From CAIWHR01 sp963726775 (GTDB taxonomy: Bacteria; Pseudomonadota; Gammaproteobacteria; Burkholderiales; Casimicrobiaceae), in the NCBI GenBank assembly GCA_963726775.1, contig CAVSDL010000001.1, positions 744,001 through 808,000 on the forward strand: DNA of 64,000 bases, in the 5' to 3' direction. The notes under the pieces are model-generated. The model ran no database searches and was not told the DNA's origin. It saw only the letters and a list, made by a program, of their open reading frames with translations. This document shows, piece after piece, positions 17,467 through 26,486 of this stretch (position 1 is the first letter of the stretch; each line of letters begins with the position of its first letter). Position numbers and translations under genes: made by a program.

Positions 17467-18759
17467 ATGAATATGACCCACAAGCTCGGTCTGACGGTCG
17501 TCGCGGCCGCGCTTCTAGCCCTCAGCGGCTGCGGCAAGGAAGAACCGAAAAAGGCCGAAGCTCCGAAAGCCGACGACGCCGTCGTGGTAAAGATCGGGCA
17601 TGCAGGTCCGCTGACGGGCGGCATTGCCCATCTTGGCAAGGACGACGAGAACGGCGTCCACCTGGCCGTCGACGAAGCCACCGCGAAGAAGATCAAGATC
17701 GGCGGCAAAACCGTCAAGTTCGAGATGATGAGCGAAGACGACCAGGCTGATCCGAAAATGGGTCCCACGATCGCCCAGAAATTCGTCGATGCAAAGGTCG
17801 CCGGCGTCGTCGGCCACCTGAACTCGGGCGTCACGATTCCGGCCTCGGCGGTCTACAACCAGGCCGGCCTTCCTGTGATTTCGGGCTCGGCGACGAATCC
17901 CAAGCTGACCGAACAGGGGTTCAAGGTCGTCTTCCGCACGGTCGGCCGTGACGACCAGCAGGGTCCGGCGATCGCCGCCTACATGGCGGGCGAACTCAAG
18001 GCCAAGAAGGTGGCGATTGCCGACGACGCCACTGCCTATGGCGAAGGGCTTGCCAACGAAGTCGAGAAGACTCTGAAGGCCGCCGGAGTGCAGGTGGTGG
18101 CGCGCGAGAAGAGCAACGACAAGGCGACCGATTTCAAGGCGATCCTGACGAAGATGAAGGGCAAGAACCCCGACGCGATCTTCTATGGTGGCATGGATGC
18201 AACGGGCGGACCCATGATCAAACAGGCCCGCGAGCTCGGCATCAAGGCGACGTTCGCGTTCGGTGACGGTGCCTGCACGAGCGAAATGACCAAGCTCGGC
18301 GGCGCCGCAGCGGAGGGCATGTACTGCTCGCAAGCCGGCATCCCGACGCAAATGGCGTCGAAGGCATTCCAGGACGCGTTCAAGGCGAAGTATGGAGAGG
18401 TCAAGCAATACGCGCCTTTCTTCTACGACGCCGCGAACCTGCTGATAGCCGCCATGCAGAAGGCCGACTCGACGGACCCGGCGAAATACCTGCCGGCGCT
18501 CGCCTCCGTTTCGTTCGACGGTGCCACCGGCCATATCGAATTCGACGCCAAGGGCGACCGCAAGGACGCCGAGATGACGATCTTCCAGATGAAGAACGGT
18601 AACGTCGAGCCGGTTGCCATCATCAAGGCCGGGAAGACGACCAAGGTCGAGGCCCCGGCGGCAGCACCCGCCGCCGCCCCGGCCGCAGCCGCGCCGGCTG
18701 CCGCGCCTGCGGCGGCTCCGGCCAAGGACGAGATGAAGAAGGACGCGCCCAAGAAATAG
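17467..18759 (+). CDS. livK: Branched-chain amino-acid ABC transporter substrate-binding lipoprotein
   Basis: Extracytoplasmic binding protein of the Leu/Ile/Val (HAAT) family, 430 residues. The start is lipoprotein-like: hydrophobic segment then LALSGC with the lipidated cysteine at residue 22, where E. coli LivJ/LivK are soluble periplasmic. The binding-protein fold starts with VVVKIGHAGPLTGGIAHLGKD. An unusual tail of about 35 residues, rich in Ala-Pro and ending KDEMKKDAPKK, follows the last domain. It has its own promoter and terminator, separate from livHMGF, allowing an excess of binding protein over permease. Ligand is inferred from family and context. Confidence 0.92.
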   Translation: MNMTHKLGLTVVAAALLALSGCGKEEPKKAEAPKADDAVVVKIGHAGPLTGGIAHLGKDDENGVHLAVDEATAKKIKIGGKTVKFEMMSEDDQADPKMGPTIAQKFVDAKVAGVVGHLNSGVTIPASAVYNQAGLPVISGSATNPKLTEQGFKVVFRTVGRDDQQGPAIAAYMAGELKAKKVAIADDATAYGEGLANEVEKTLKAAGVQVVAREKSNDKATDFKAILTKMKGKNPDAIFYGGMDATGGPMIKQARELGIKATFAFGDGACTSEMTKLGGAAAEGMYCSQAGIPTQMASKAFQDAFKAKYGEVKQYAPFFYDAANLLIAAMQKADSTDPAKYLPALASVSFDGATGHIEFDAKGDRKDAEMTIFQMKNGNVEPVAIIKAGKTTKVEAPAAAPAAAPAAAAPAAAPAAAPAKDEMKKDAPKK

Positions 18760-18778
18760 GCGAAGCGCGCGCACTACC

Positions 18779-18807
18779 GAAAACGGCGCCCGCAAGGCGC
18801 CGTTTTC
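18779..18807 (+). terminator. Intrinsic terminator after livK
   Basis: A 12-base perfect inverted repeat, GAAAACGGCGCC (18779-18790) and GGCGCCGTTTTC (18796-18807), closes a five-base loop CGCAA, with the T-run in the right arm. It lies 20 bases after the livK stop and would reduce transcription into livHMGF. Confidence 0.8.
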
Positions 18808-18930
18808 GCATCCCGCCCTGCCCTTGCCCGCGTCTGGGGCGCCGCGCCGCACCATGCCTTTCTCGAAGCCAGGGGATTGCCGGCATCGGCGCCACCCCCC
18901 ACAATCGCCGCATTCCAGGCAACGCGACTT

Positions 18931-18949
18931 GCGGACCCAACCGGTCCGC
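18931..18949 (+). promoter_or_regulatory. Hairpin in the livK-livH spacer
   Basis: GCGGACC (18931-18937) pairs with GGTCCGC (18943-18949) around CAACC, about 50 bases before the livH start. No T-run follows. It may stabilise the processed livHMGF message or act in attenuation. Confidence 0.3.
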
Positions 18950-18997
18950 GACGACAACATTGGGGTTGCCGGCGCCGCCGGCAGGGGGGACGCCCGC

Positions 18998-20002
18998 ATG
19001 GACATATTCCTGCAGCAGATGGTCAACGGCCTCACGCTCGGTAGCGTCTATGCTGTCGTCGCGCTCGGATACACGATGGTCTACGGCATCATCCAGCTCA
19101 TCAACTTCGCCCACGGCGAAGTCGTGATGATCGGCGCGATGACCGCATTTTCAGTGATCACCGCGCTCGCGGGAGCGCATACCGGACTGCCTCCCGTCGC
19201 GATCCTGGCCATCGGCGTGCTGGTTGCGGTACCGGTTTGCATGGGCGTCGGCTACACGCTGGAGCGCGTCGCGTACCGGCCGCTGCGCAACGCGCCCCGC
19301 CTGGCGCCGCTCATTACCGCAATCGGCCTGTCGATCATCCTGCAGCATCTGGCGATGATCATCTGGAGCCGCAATCCGATTCCGTTCCCCCAGATCGTCA
19401 CGGTCACGTCCTACCACGTCACCGGACACCCCGACGGCGCGACGATCACCAATGTTCAGGTGGTGATCATCGGCGCGTCGGTTCTCATGATGGCCGGGCT
19501 GCTGGGGCTGGTGTACCGGACCAAGCTCGGCATCGCGATGCGCGCGACGTCGCAGAATCAGTCGGTCGCCGGGCTCATGGGCATCAATATCAATACGGTC
19601 ATCGCGTTGACGTTCGTGATCGGCGCCGGGCTCGGCGCCGTCGCCGGCGTGATGGTCGGCACCTACTACGGGATCGCGCAATACCAGATGGGCTTCATCC
19701 TCGGCCTCAAGGCCTTTTCGGCCGCCGTCCTGGGAGGCATCGGCAATCTCGGCGGCGCCATGCTGGGCGGCGTGCTTCTCGGCGTCATCGAGGCACTGGG
19801 GGCCGGATACGTGGGAGACCTTACAAACCTCTGCCAGCTCTCCGACTGGTCCGACGCAATAGCGGAGCGCTGCGTGACCGATCCCAACCTCACGCTGTTC
19901 GGCAGCAATTACCAGGACGTGTTCGCGTTCCTGGTGCTGATCACCGTGCTCATCTTCAGGCCGTCCGGGCTCCTGGGCGAGCGGGTCAGCGACCGCGCGT
20001 AG
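18998..20002 (+). CDS. livH: Branched-chain amino-acid ABC transporter permease
   Basis: Inner-membrane subunit of the LIV uptake system, 334 residues with eight or more hydrophobic helices. Family phrases include TLGSVYAVVALGYTMVYGII and NFAHGEVVMIGA near the N-terminus, and the coupling region AMRATSQNQSVAGLMGIN. ATG 18998 follows AGGGGGGA. It carries an insert (CQLSDWSDAIAERC, about residues 278-291) before the last helix, seen in some betaproteobacterial LivH. First gene of livHMGF. Confidence 0.93.
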   Translation: MDIFLQQMVNGLTLGSVYAVVALGYTMVYGIIQLINFAHGEVVMIGAMTAFSVITALAGAHTGLPPVAILAIGVLVAVPVCMGVGYTLERVAYRPLRNAPRLAPLITAIGLSIILQHLAMIIWSRNPIPFPQIVTVTSYHVTGHPDGATITNVQVVIIGASVLMMAGLLGLVYRTKLGIAMRATSQNQSVAGLMGININTVIALTFVIGAGLGAVAGVMVGTYYGIAQYQMGFILGLKAFSAAVLGGIGNLGGAMLGGVLLGVIEALGAGYVGDLTNLCQLSDWSDAIAERCVTDPNLTLFGSNYQDVFAFLVLITVLIFRPSGLLGERVSDRA

Positions 20003-20011
20003 AGGCCGCCC

Positions 20012-21097
20012 GTGCATACGCTCCTCGATCGGAAAAAAAACCCGCGCGGTGCATGGCTCGGCATCGCGCTGATCGCGGTGGCGCTGATCGTGCTCCCGTT
20101 CGCGCTGGCGCAGATCGGCACCGCGTGGGTGCGCATCACCAACCTCGCGGTGCTGTTCGTGCTGCTGGCACTCGGCCTCAACATCGTCGTCGGATTCGCC
20201 GGCCTGCTCGACCTCGGCTACATCGCCTTTTACGCGGTCGGCGCCTACGTCTACGCGCTGCTCGCCTCGCCGCATTTCGACCTGCACCTGCCGTTCTGGG
20301 TCATCCTGCCGATCGGCGCCGCGGTCGCGTGCATGTTCGGCGTGCTGCTCGGCGCGCCGACGCTGAAGTTGCGCGGCGACTACCTCGCGATCGTAACGCT
20401 GGGCTTCGGGGAAATCGTTCGCATCTTTCTCAACAACCTTTCGCAACCGGTCAACCTGACCAACGGCCCCCAGGGCATCACGCTGATCGATCCATTTCGC
20501 ATCGGCAGTTTCAACTTCGCGACACGCGAAACCATTGCCGGCCTCGATTTCACCGGACCGATCAAGTATTACTACCTGCTGATCGTCGTGCTGCTGGCCG
20601 TGATCGTCATCAACCTCAGGCTGCAGAACTCCAGGATCGGCCGCGCGTGGGAGGCAATCCGCGAGGACGAGGTCGCGGCGCGCGCGATGGGCATCAACAC
20701 GCGCAACATGAAGCTGCTGGCTTTCGCGATGGGCGCGTCGTTCGGCGGCGTGTCCGGCGGCATATTTTCGGCGACGCAGGGATTCATCAGCCCGGAAAGC
20801 TTCGTGCTGGTCGAGTCGGTCATGGTGCTGTCTATGGTCGTTTTGGGAGGCATGGGCAACATCTGGGGAGTGATCCTCGGCGCGGTTCTGCTCTCGTTCG
20901 TGCCGGAGGTATTGCGTTACACGGTCGAGCCCGTGCAGAGGGCCGTCTTCGGCCGAATGCTGATCGAGCCGGAGGTGATCAGGATGCTGCTGTTCGGTCT
21001 GGCGCTGGTGCTGATGATGCTCTTTCGTCCGGCGGGGATCCTGCCCTCGGCATTGCGCAAGCGCGAACTGGAAGGCGGACGGGAGACGGCAAAGTGA
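20012..21097 (+). CDS. livM: Branched-chain amino-acid ABC transporter permease
   Basis: Second permease subunit, 361 residues. The start is GTG at 20012. LAVLFVLLALGLNIVVGFAG and DLGYIAFYAVGAYVYAL are diagnostic, and the coupling segment GRAWEAIREDEVAARAMGIN contacts LivG/LivF. It follows livH by nine bases. Its stop overlaps the livG start (GTGA), so livM and livG are translationally coupled. Confidence 0.93.
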   Translation: MHTLLDRKKNPRGAWLGIALIAVALIVLPFALAQIGTAWVRITNLAVLFVLLALGLNIVVGFAGLLDLGYIAFYAVGAYVYALLASPHFDLHLPFWVILPIGAAVACMFGVLLGAPTLKLRGDYLAIVTLGFGEIVRIFLNNLSQPVNLTNGPQGITLIDPFRIGSFNFATRETIAGLDFTGPIKYYYLLIVVLLAVIVINLRLQNSRIGRAWEAIREDEVAARAMGINTRNMKLLAFAMGASFGGVSGGIFSATQGFISPESFVLVESVMVLSMVVLGGMGNIWGVILGAVLLSFVPEVLRYTVEPVQRAVFGRMLIEPEVIRMLLFGLALVLMMLFRPAGILPSALRKRELEGGRETAK

Positions 21098-21894
21098 CGG
21101 ATCATCACCTCGCCCTTCTGTCCGCGACGGGCATCAGCAAGCGCTTCGGAGGCGTCCACGCGCTGTCGGAGGTGGGCTTTACGATCAACCATGGCGAGAT
21201 CTACGGATTGATCGGCCCCAACGGCGCGGGCAAGACGAGCCTCTTCAACGTGCTCACCGGAATCTATTCACAGGACGGCGGCGAGTTCACCTTCGACGGC
21301 CAGCCACTCAGGGACCTGAAACCGAACGAAGTCGCCGAGCGCGGAATCGCGCGCACGTTCCAGAACATCCGCCTGTTCGCCAATCTTTCGGCGCTCGAGA
21401 ACGTGATGATCGGCCGCCACGTGCGCACGCACGCGAACGTGGTCGGCGCAATCTTTCGCGATGCGAACACCCGCGCCGAGGAAAAGGCTATCGAAAAGCG
21501 CGCGTACGAACTGCTCGAATACGTCGGCGTGGCCAAACGCGCCAACTCGCTCGCCAGGCATCTTGCCTATGGCGATCAGCGCCGGCTCGAGATCGCGCGG
21601 GCGCTCGCCACGGAACCCAAGCTCCTCGCGCTCGACGAGCCCGCCGCGGGAATGAACGCCACCGAAACGGCATCGCTCAAGGGTCTGCTCGAGGGCATCC
21701 GCCGTGACGGCATGACCATCCTCCTTATCGAACACGACATGAAGCTGGTGATGAGCGTCTGCGATCGCGTCCTCGTGCTCGACTACGGACGAAAGATCGC
21801 CGAGGGGACGGCCTCCGAAGTGCAGAAAGACCCGAAGGTGGTCGCCGCGTACCTTGGCGGCGAGGTGACGCTGAACCTCAAGGGGGCGGCATGA
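21094..21894 (+). CDS. livG: Branched-chain amino-acid ABC transporter ATP-binding protein
   Basis: ATPase subunit of 266 residues. Walker A GPNGAGKTS is near residue 40, followed by the Q-loop segment FQNIRLFANLSALENVM. The signature is LAYGDQRRLEIARAL, Walker B KLLALDEPAAGMN, and the H-loop EHDM. It starts at GTG 21094, sharing bases with the livM stop. A longer open frame upstream is antisense-like and arginine-rich, so it was rejected. Confidence 0.93.
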   Translation: MTDHHLALLSATGISKRFGGVHALSEVGFTINHGEIYGLIGPNGAGKTSLFNVLTGIYSQDGGEFTFDGQPLRDLKPNEVAERGIARTFQNIRLFANLSALENVMIGRHVRTHANVVGAIFRDANTRAEEKAIEKRAYELLEYVGVAKRANSLARHLAYGDQRRLEIARALATEPKLLALDEPAAGMNATETASLKGLLEGIRRDGMTILLIEHDMKLVMSVCDRVLVLDYGRKIAEGTASEVQKDPKVVAAYLGGEVTLNLKGAA

Positions 21895-22625
21895 CGACCG
21901 GCGCCGCCCCGTTGCTCGAGCTCGTCAAGCTCGAAGTGACCTACGGCGGCATCCACGCGGTCAAGGGAATCGACCTGCACGTCGGACAGGGCGAACTCGT
22001 ATGCCTCATTGGCGCGAACGGCGCGGGCAAGACGACGACGCTGAAAGGAATCTGCGGCCTGCAGGCGGTGAAATCCGGCACGATCCGCTACGGCGGCGAC
22101 AACATCACCGGACGGCCCGCGTTCGAGCTGGTACGCAAAGGTCTGGCGATGGTGCCCGAGGGCCGCGGCGTATTCGGAGCTCTGACGATCGAGGAAAACC
22201 TCGCGATGGGCGCGTACGTGCGCAGCGACGCGGCGGGAATCAGGAACGACATCGAGCGCGTGTTCGAGTTGTTTCCGCGATTGAAGGAGCGACGCAAGCA
22301 GACCGCGGGCACGATGTCCGGGGGCGAGCAGCAGATGCTCGCGATGGGCCGGGCACTCATGTCGAAGCCGAAGCTCCTGCTCCTCGACGAACCGTCGATG
22401 GGCCTCGCCCCGCTGATGGTGCAGAAGGTATTCGAGACGGTGATCTCGATATCGAAGGAAGGGGTCACGATCCTGTTGATCGAGCAGAACGCCAAGCTCG
22501 CGCTCGAAGTGAGCCATCGCGGCTACGTGATGGAATCGGGCGAGATCACGCTTTCGGGCGAAGCCGGGACATTGCTGCACGACCCGGCCGTGCGCGCCGC
22601 CTACCTCGGCGAAGCGGCGGCATAG
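21891..22625 (+). CDS. livF: Branched-chain amino-acid ABC transporter ATP-binding protein
   Basis: Second ATPase subunit, 244 residues. Walker A GANGAGKTTTLKGI is near residue 40, the signature is MSGGEQQMLAMGRAL, Walker B KLLLLDEPSMGLAP. ATG 21891 overlaps the livG stop (ATGA). It ends the liv operon; the next gene starts eight bases later and may be read through. Confidence 0.94.
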   Translation: MTTGAAPLLELVKLEVTYGGIHAVKGIDLHVGQGELVCLIGANGAGKTTTLKGICGLQAVKSGTIRYGGDNITGRPAFELVRKGLAMVPEGRGVFGALTIEENLAMGAYVRSDAAGIRNDIERVFELFPRLKERRKQTAGTMSGGEQQMLAMGRALMSKPKLLLLDEPSMGLAPLMVQKVFETVISISKEGVTILLIEQNAKLALEVSHRGYVMESGEITLSGEAGTLLHDPAVRAAYLGEAAA

Positions 22626-22632
22626 CGGCGCG

Positions 22633-23376
22633 ATGCACGCGCCGCACGTCGATCCGACGCCTACGCCGCCGCCGGCGCACCTGCATCCGCGCGTCGTCCC
22701 ATGGCGGCACGCTCTCGCATGGTACGAGGAAGCGATGCGGCTTTTCAAGTTCGCACCGGCGACGTGGATGGGGCTTGCGGTGCTCACCCTCGCGACCGAA
22801 CTGGCGCTGAAGTCGGTGCCGGGCGCGGGCACGTTGCTGGGCGAGGTATTCACCCCCCTTGTCGCGTGCGGCCTGGTGTTTGCAGCTGCCGCCGCGGACC
22901 GTCGCTCGACGCCATCCTTTCGGCTCGCGATTGCGGCTTTTCGCGCCGGGGGCGGCGCGATCGCGGCTGTCGTCGCGGCGAGCCTGCTGACGTTCGCGGC
23001 GCAGGCGTTCGCCGGATGGTGGATCGCCGACGCCAACCTGCTGGCGCCGGGGAGCGCCGCCGCCGACCTCTCTCCTGCGGCGATCATCGGCGTCTACGCG
23101 ATCGGCATTCTTGCGTCGCTTCCGGTGACGTTCGTCCCGTTCCATGTGCTGTTCGAGCGCGTGCCGGCGGGGACCGCATTCGCCGCAAGCTGGACCGCGT
23201 TCACGCTCAATACGCTGCCTTTGCTCGTGTACGGCGCGGCATCGCTGGTGCTGCTTGGATTCAGCCTCGCGACCATGGGTCTGGGGCTTGCCCTGGCGTT
23301 GCCGTTGTGGGCCGCGTCCTCGTACGCGGCTTGGAAGGACATCTTCGGCGTTCGCGACGCGCCCGAAGCCGGCTAG
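22633..23376 (+). CDS. Polytopic membrane protein of unknown function (BPSS1780-like)
   Basis: A 247-residue protein with a Pro/His-rich cytoplasmic N-terminus (about 25 residues) and then WRHALAWYEEAMRLFKFAPATWMG leading into about five or six hydrophobic helices. The arrangement (aromatic amphipathic lead-in, paired helices, PVTFVPFHVLF) resembles the BPSS1780/DUF2189-like membrane proteins of Burkholderiales; that assignment is from memory. It begins eight bases after livF, so it may share the liv message, but nothing links it to amino-acid transport. Convergent with the acylphosphatase gene. Confidence 0.7.
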   Translation: MHAPHVDPTPTPPPAHLHPRVVPWRHALAWYEEAMRLFKFAPATWMGLAVLTLATELALKSVPGAGTLLGEVFTPLVACGLVFAAAAADRRSTPSFRLAIAAFRAGGGAIAAVVAASLLTFAAQAFAGWWIADANLLAPGSAAADLSPAAIIGVYAIGILASLPVTFVPFHVLFERVPAGTAFAASWTAFTLNTLPLLVYGAASLVLLGFSLATMGLGLALALPLWAASSYAAWKDIFGVRDAPEAG

Positions 23377-23394
23377 CGGCCGCCGCGGCCAGAC

Positions 23395-23673
23395 CTACAA
23401 GGACGATGTGTGGCGGAATGCGCTGATCGCGGAATCGGCCGCGTCCGGCGCCACATCGACCGCGGTGACCTGCGCCAGAGGCGGTCCACGGCGGCACCAT
23501 GCGATGACGGCGTCGACTGCGTTCGGCTCCCCTTGCACGAAAGCTTCGACGGTTCCGTCGCTGCGGTTGCGGACCCAGCCGACGGCGCCGCAGGCATCGG
23601 CTGTCTCGACCATCGCCATGCGAAAGCCGACGCCCTGAACGCGGCCGTGGATGACGAGCCGCCGGGCGACCAT
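23395..23673 (-). CDS. acyP: Acylphosphatase
   Basis: Hydrolyses acyl phosphates; 92 residues, the usual size. The signature GRVQGVGFR lies at residues 10-18 with the phosphate-binding arginine, and GWVRNRSDGTVEAF near residues 32-45 contains the catalytic asparagine. It is the last gene of the minus-strand series and follows the Nudix gene by three bases. Confidence 0.92.
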   Translation of the reverse strand: MVARRLVIHGRVQGVGFRMAMVETADACGAVGWVRNRSDGTVEAFVQGEPNAVDAVIAWCRRGPPLAQVTAVDVAPDAADSAISAFRHTSSL

Positions 23674-23676
23674 CGC

Positions 23677-24243
23677 CTAGCGCGAGCGCCGCCGCACGTA
23701 GAGCAGCAGCGCGGCGACGGTCTTGGCATCGGTGATTTCGCCGCGGTCCAGCGCCGCGAGCATCTCGTCGACGCTCATCGTGGCGACGTCGAGAAATTCT
23801 CCTTCGTCGAGTTTCGCTCCGACGTGCGTTAGCCTCTCCGCAACGTAGAGCGCGATCTTCTCGTTCGTGTACGAGATCAACGTGTGAATGGTGCCCAGCG
23901 GCGCCCACGTCGCCGCTTCGTACCCCGCTTCCTCGATCAACTCGCGCCGCGCGGTTTCGAGTTCGGATTCGCCGGGATCGAGTTTTCCCGCCGGGAACTC
24001 GACGAACACCCGGCCGAGCGGATAGCGGAACTGTCGCTCGACGACGAGGCGGCCGTCGGCCAGCACGGGAACGATCAGTACGGCGCCCGGATGGACGATG
24101 TGCTCGCGTATCGCGAGTGTGCCGTCGGGCAGCCTCACGGTGTCGCGGCGAACGTGCAGGAGCTTGCCGTCGAACACCGGCTCCGAGGATACCTTGCTCT
24201 CGAAGAGATGCGCGTCGTGCGCCGGATGCCGCGCATCCGTCAT
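23677..24243 (-). CDS. Nudix hydrolase, ADP-ribose pyrophosphatase-like
   Basis: A 188-residue Nudix protein. The box spans residues 86-108: GKLDPGE, then RRELIEEAGY, complete with its catalytic glutamates. The preceding ERQFRYPLGRVFVEFPAG is typical of ADP-ribose/ADP-sugar pyrophosphatases (NudF group). The ATG at 24241-24243 overlaps the hemF stop by four bases. A longer frame to 24327 lies inside hemF. Confidence 0.88.
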   Translation of the reverse strand: MTDARHPAHDAHLFESKVSSEPVFDGKLLHVRRDTVRLPDGTLAIREHIVHPGAVLIVPVLADGRLVVERQFRYPLGRVFVEFPAGKLDPGESELETARRELIEEAGYEAATWAPLGTIHTLISYTNEKIALYVAERLTHVGAKLDEGEFLDVATMSVDEMLAALDRGEITDAKTVAALLLYVRRRSR

Positions 24244-25145
24244 GCGGCCCAGTCCTTGGCCACCAGAAAATCGGTGTAGAGCGTCGCTTCCGGCGTACCC
24301 GCCTCGGGTTTCCAGTCGTAGCGCCATTTGACGATGGGCGGCAGCGACATCAGTATGGCCTCGGTGCGGCCGTTCGATTGCAGACCGAACAGGGTGCCAC
24401 GATCCCAGACCAGGTTGAACTCGACGTAACGGCCGCGGCGGTACGCCTGGAAATCGCGCTCACGCTCGCCGTAAGGAACGTTCTTGCGCCGTTCGAGGAT
24501 GGGCACGTAGGCGTCGAGGAAATGGTCACCCACGCTCTTCGTAAGCGCGAAGCAGCGATCGAAGCCGCCATCGGCGAGGTCATCGTAGAATATCCCGCCG
24601 ACGCCGCGCGGCTCCCCGCGGTGCTTGAGGAAGAAATATTCGTCGCACCAGCGCTTGAACTTCGGGTGCGCATCGGCGCCGAATGGCGCGAGAGCGGTGC
24701 GGCACGTGCGATGGAAGTGAATGGCGTCCTCGGCGAAACCGTAATAGGGCGTAAGGTCCATGCCGCCGCCGAACCACCAGACATCGCCCTCCGTGGCGGA
24801 AGGCGCATGCGCGACGAACATCCGTACATTGAGGTGCACGGTTGGCGCGTAAGGATTCCGCGGGTGCAGCACCAGCGAAACGCCCATTGCCTCCCACGCG
24901 CGGCCGGCGAGGCCGGGCCGCGCCGCGGTTGCGGACACCGGCAGCCGCGCGCCGGTAACGTGCGAGAAATTGACGCCTCCGCGCTCGAGAACGTTGCCCT
25001 CCTCGATCAGCCGGGAAATGCCGCCGCCGCCTTCGGGTCGCGTCCATGCATCACGGCGGAACGGCGAGCCGTCGAGCGCCTCGAGGCCGGCGACGACGCG
25101 CAACTGCAGATCGAGAAAATATTCGCGCGGGGCGGTGACGTTCAT
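24240..25145 (-). CDS. hemF: Oxygen-dependent coproporphyrinogen III oxidase
   Basis: Converts coproporphyrinogen III to protoporphyrinogen IX using O2, in aerobic heme synthesis. It has 301 residues, matching the family. Diagnostic segments include GGGMDLTPYYGF, HPKFKRWCDEYFFLKHRGE, GGIFYDDL and RRGRYVEFNLVWDRGT. It sits between purD and the Nudix gene, 32 bases after purD. In many betaproteobacteria nadD-rsfS-rlmH-maf-rng follow hemF directly; here they lie about 30 kb away at 54675. Confidence 0.95.
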   Translation of the reverse strand: MNVTAPREYFLDLQLRVVAGLEALDGSPFRRDAWTRPEGGGGISRLIEEGNVLERGGVNFSHVTGARLPVSATAARPGLAGRAWEAMGVSLVLHPRNPYAPTVHLNVRMFVAHAPSATEGDVWWFGGGMDLTPYYGFAEDAIHFHRTCRTALAPFGADAHPKFKRWCDEYFFLKHRGEPRGVGGIFYDDLADGGFDRCFALTKSVGDHFLDAYVPILERRKNVPYGERERDFQAYRRGRYVEFNLVWDRGTLFGLQSNGRTEAILMSLPPIVKWRYDWKPEAGTPEATLYTDFLVAKDWAA

Positions 25146-25177
25146 GTTGGTACGCCGGGATCGGGGTCAGATTCGTT

Positions 25178-26473
25178 TCACGCGCCGGCCTTGCGCGGCG
25201 CCAAGGCGCGAAAGCCGATGTCGCGCCGATACTGCATACCCTCGAAGTGTATCTCGGCGGCTGCTGCGTAGGCGGCCCGTTGCGCCTGTCTGACGGAGTC
25301 GCCCAGCGCCGTCACGCATAGTACGCGGCCGCCGGTCACGACAACCTCGCCCGCCCGGAGCCCCGTACCCGCGTGAAAAACCTTGCAGCCGGCGTGCGTT
25401 TCGGGAGTGACGCGCGCAAGACCGGTGATCGCATCGCCTTGGCGCGGGGCGTCCGGATAACCCTGTGCGGCCATGACGACGCCGAGTGCCGTGCGGCGGT
25501 CCCACTCGATCTCGGCCACGTCGAGCGTTCCGTTGACCGCATGCTGAACGAGTTCGACCAGATCGGTCTTCAGCCGGGCCATGATGGGCTGTGTCTCAGG
25601 ATCGCCCATGCGGCAGTTGAACTCGAGGACCTTGAGATTCCCCGCGTCGTCGATCATCACGCCGGCATAGAGAAAGCCAGTGTATGGAATTCCGTCGTCG
25701 GCCATGCCGGACACCGTGGGCGTGATCACTTCGCGCATGATTCGCGCGTGCAGTGCCGGGGTGACGACCGGGGCCGGCGAATAGGCACCCATGCCGCCGG
25801 TGTTGGGCCCCTCGTCGTTGTCCCTCAACCGCTTGTGGTCCTGCGACGACGCAAGCGGGAGCACATTCCGGCCGTCCACCATCACGATGAAGCTTGCCTC
25901 TTCGCCGGAGAGAAACTCTTCGACGACGACGCGCGCGCCCGCGGCGCCAAGTGCATTTCCCGAGAGCATCGAATCGATCGCGGCGTGCGCCTCGGCAACC
26001 GTTGCCGCGATGACAACGCCCTTCCCGGCCGCGAGACCGTCAGCCTTGACGACTATCGGGGCGCCGCATTCCGATACGTAGGCGCGCGCCTGAACGGCGT
26101 CGGTGAACGTTTGATGGCGCGCGGTCGGAATGCACTTCCGCGCCATGAATTCCTTCGCGTAATCTTTCGAGCTTTCCAGCTGCGCGGCCGCCCGGGTCGG
26201 TCCGAAGATCCGCAGTCCAGCCGCGTGAAAGGCGTCGACGATTCCGGCGGCGAGAGGCCCCTCGGGCCCGACGATCGTAAGCGCGACCTGATGCTGCCCC
26301 GCGAAGGCGACGAGGTCGGGGATTGCCGTGATCGCGACATTGGTGAGCTCGGGTTCGACCGCCGTTCCGGCGTTTCCCGGCGCCACGAAGATCTTGGCGA
26401 CTCGCGGCGACTGCGCCAGCTTCCACGCCAGCGCGTGCTCGCGGCCGCCACCACCGATGACGAGGATGTTCAT
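25178..26473 (-). CDS. purD: Phosphoribosylamine-glycine ligase (GAR synthetase)
   Basis: Second step of de novo purine synthesis; ATP-grasp ligase of 431 residues. It begins MNILVIGGGGREHALAWKL, and the signature NCRMGDPETQP is at about residue 288. The ATP-grasp region VKADGLAAGKGV and VVEEFLSGEEASF are present. It lies 13 bases before the pagP stop. Two purine genes (purH, purD) flank pagP. Confidence 0.96.
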   Translation of the reverse strand: MNILVIGGGGREHALAWKLAQSPRVAKIFVAPGNAGTAVEPELTNVAITAIPDLVAFAGQHQVALTIVGPEGPLAAGIVDAFHAAGLRIFGPTRAAAQLESSKDYAKEFMARKCIPTARHQTFTDAVQARAYVSECGAPIVVKADGLAAGKGVVIAATVAEAHAAIDSMLSGNALGAAGARVVVEEFLSGEEASFIVMVDGRNVLPLASSQDHKRLRDNDEGPNTGGMGAYSPAPVVTPALHARIMREVITPTVSGMADDGIPYTGFLYAGVMIDDAGNLKVLEFNCRMGDPETQPIMARLKTDLVELVQHAVNGTLDVAEIEWDRRTALGVVMAAQGYPDAPRQGDAITGLARVTPETHAGCKVFHAGTGLRAGEVVVTGGRVLCVTALGDSVRQAQRAAYAAAAEIHFEGMQYRRDIGFRALAPRKAGA

Positions 26474-26486
26474 TGCGCGCGCCGCG

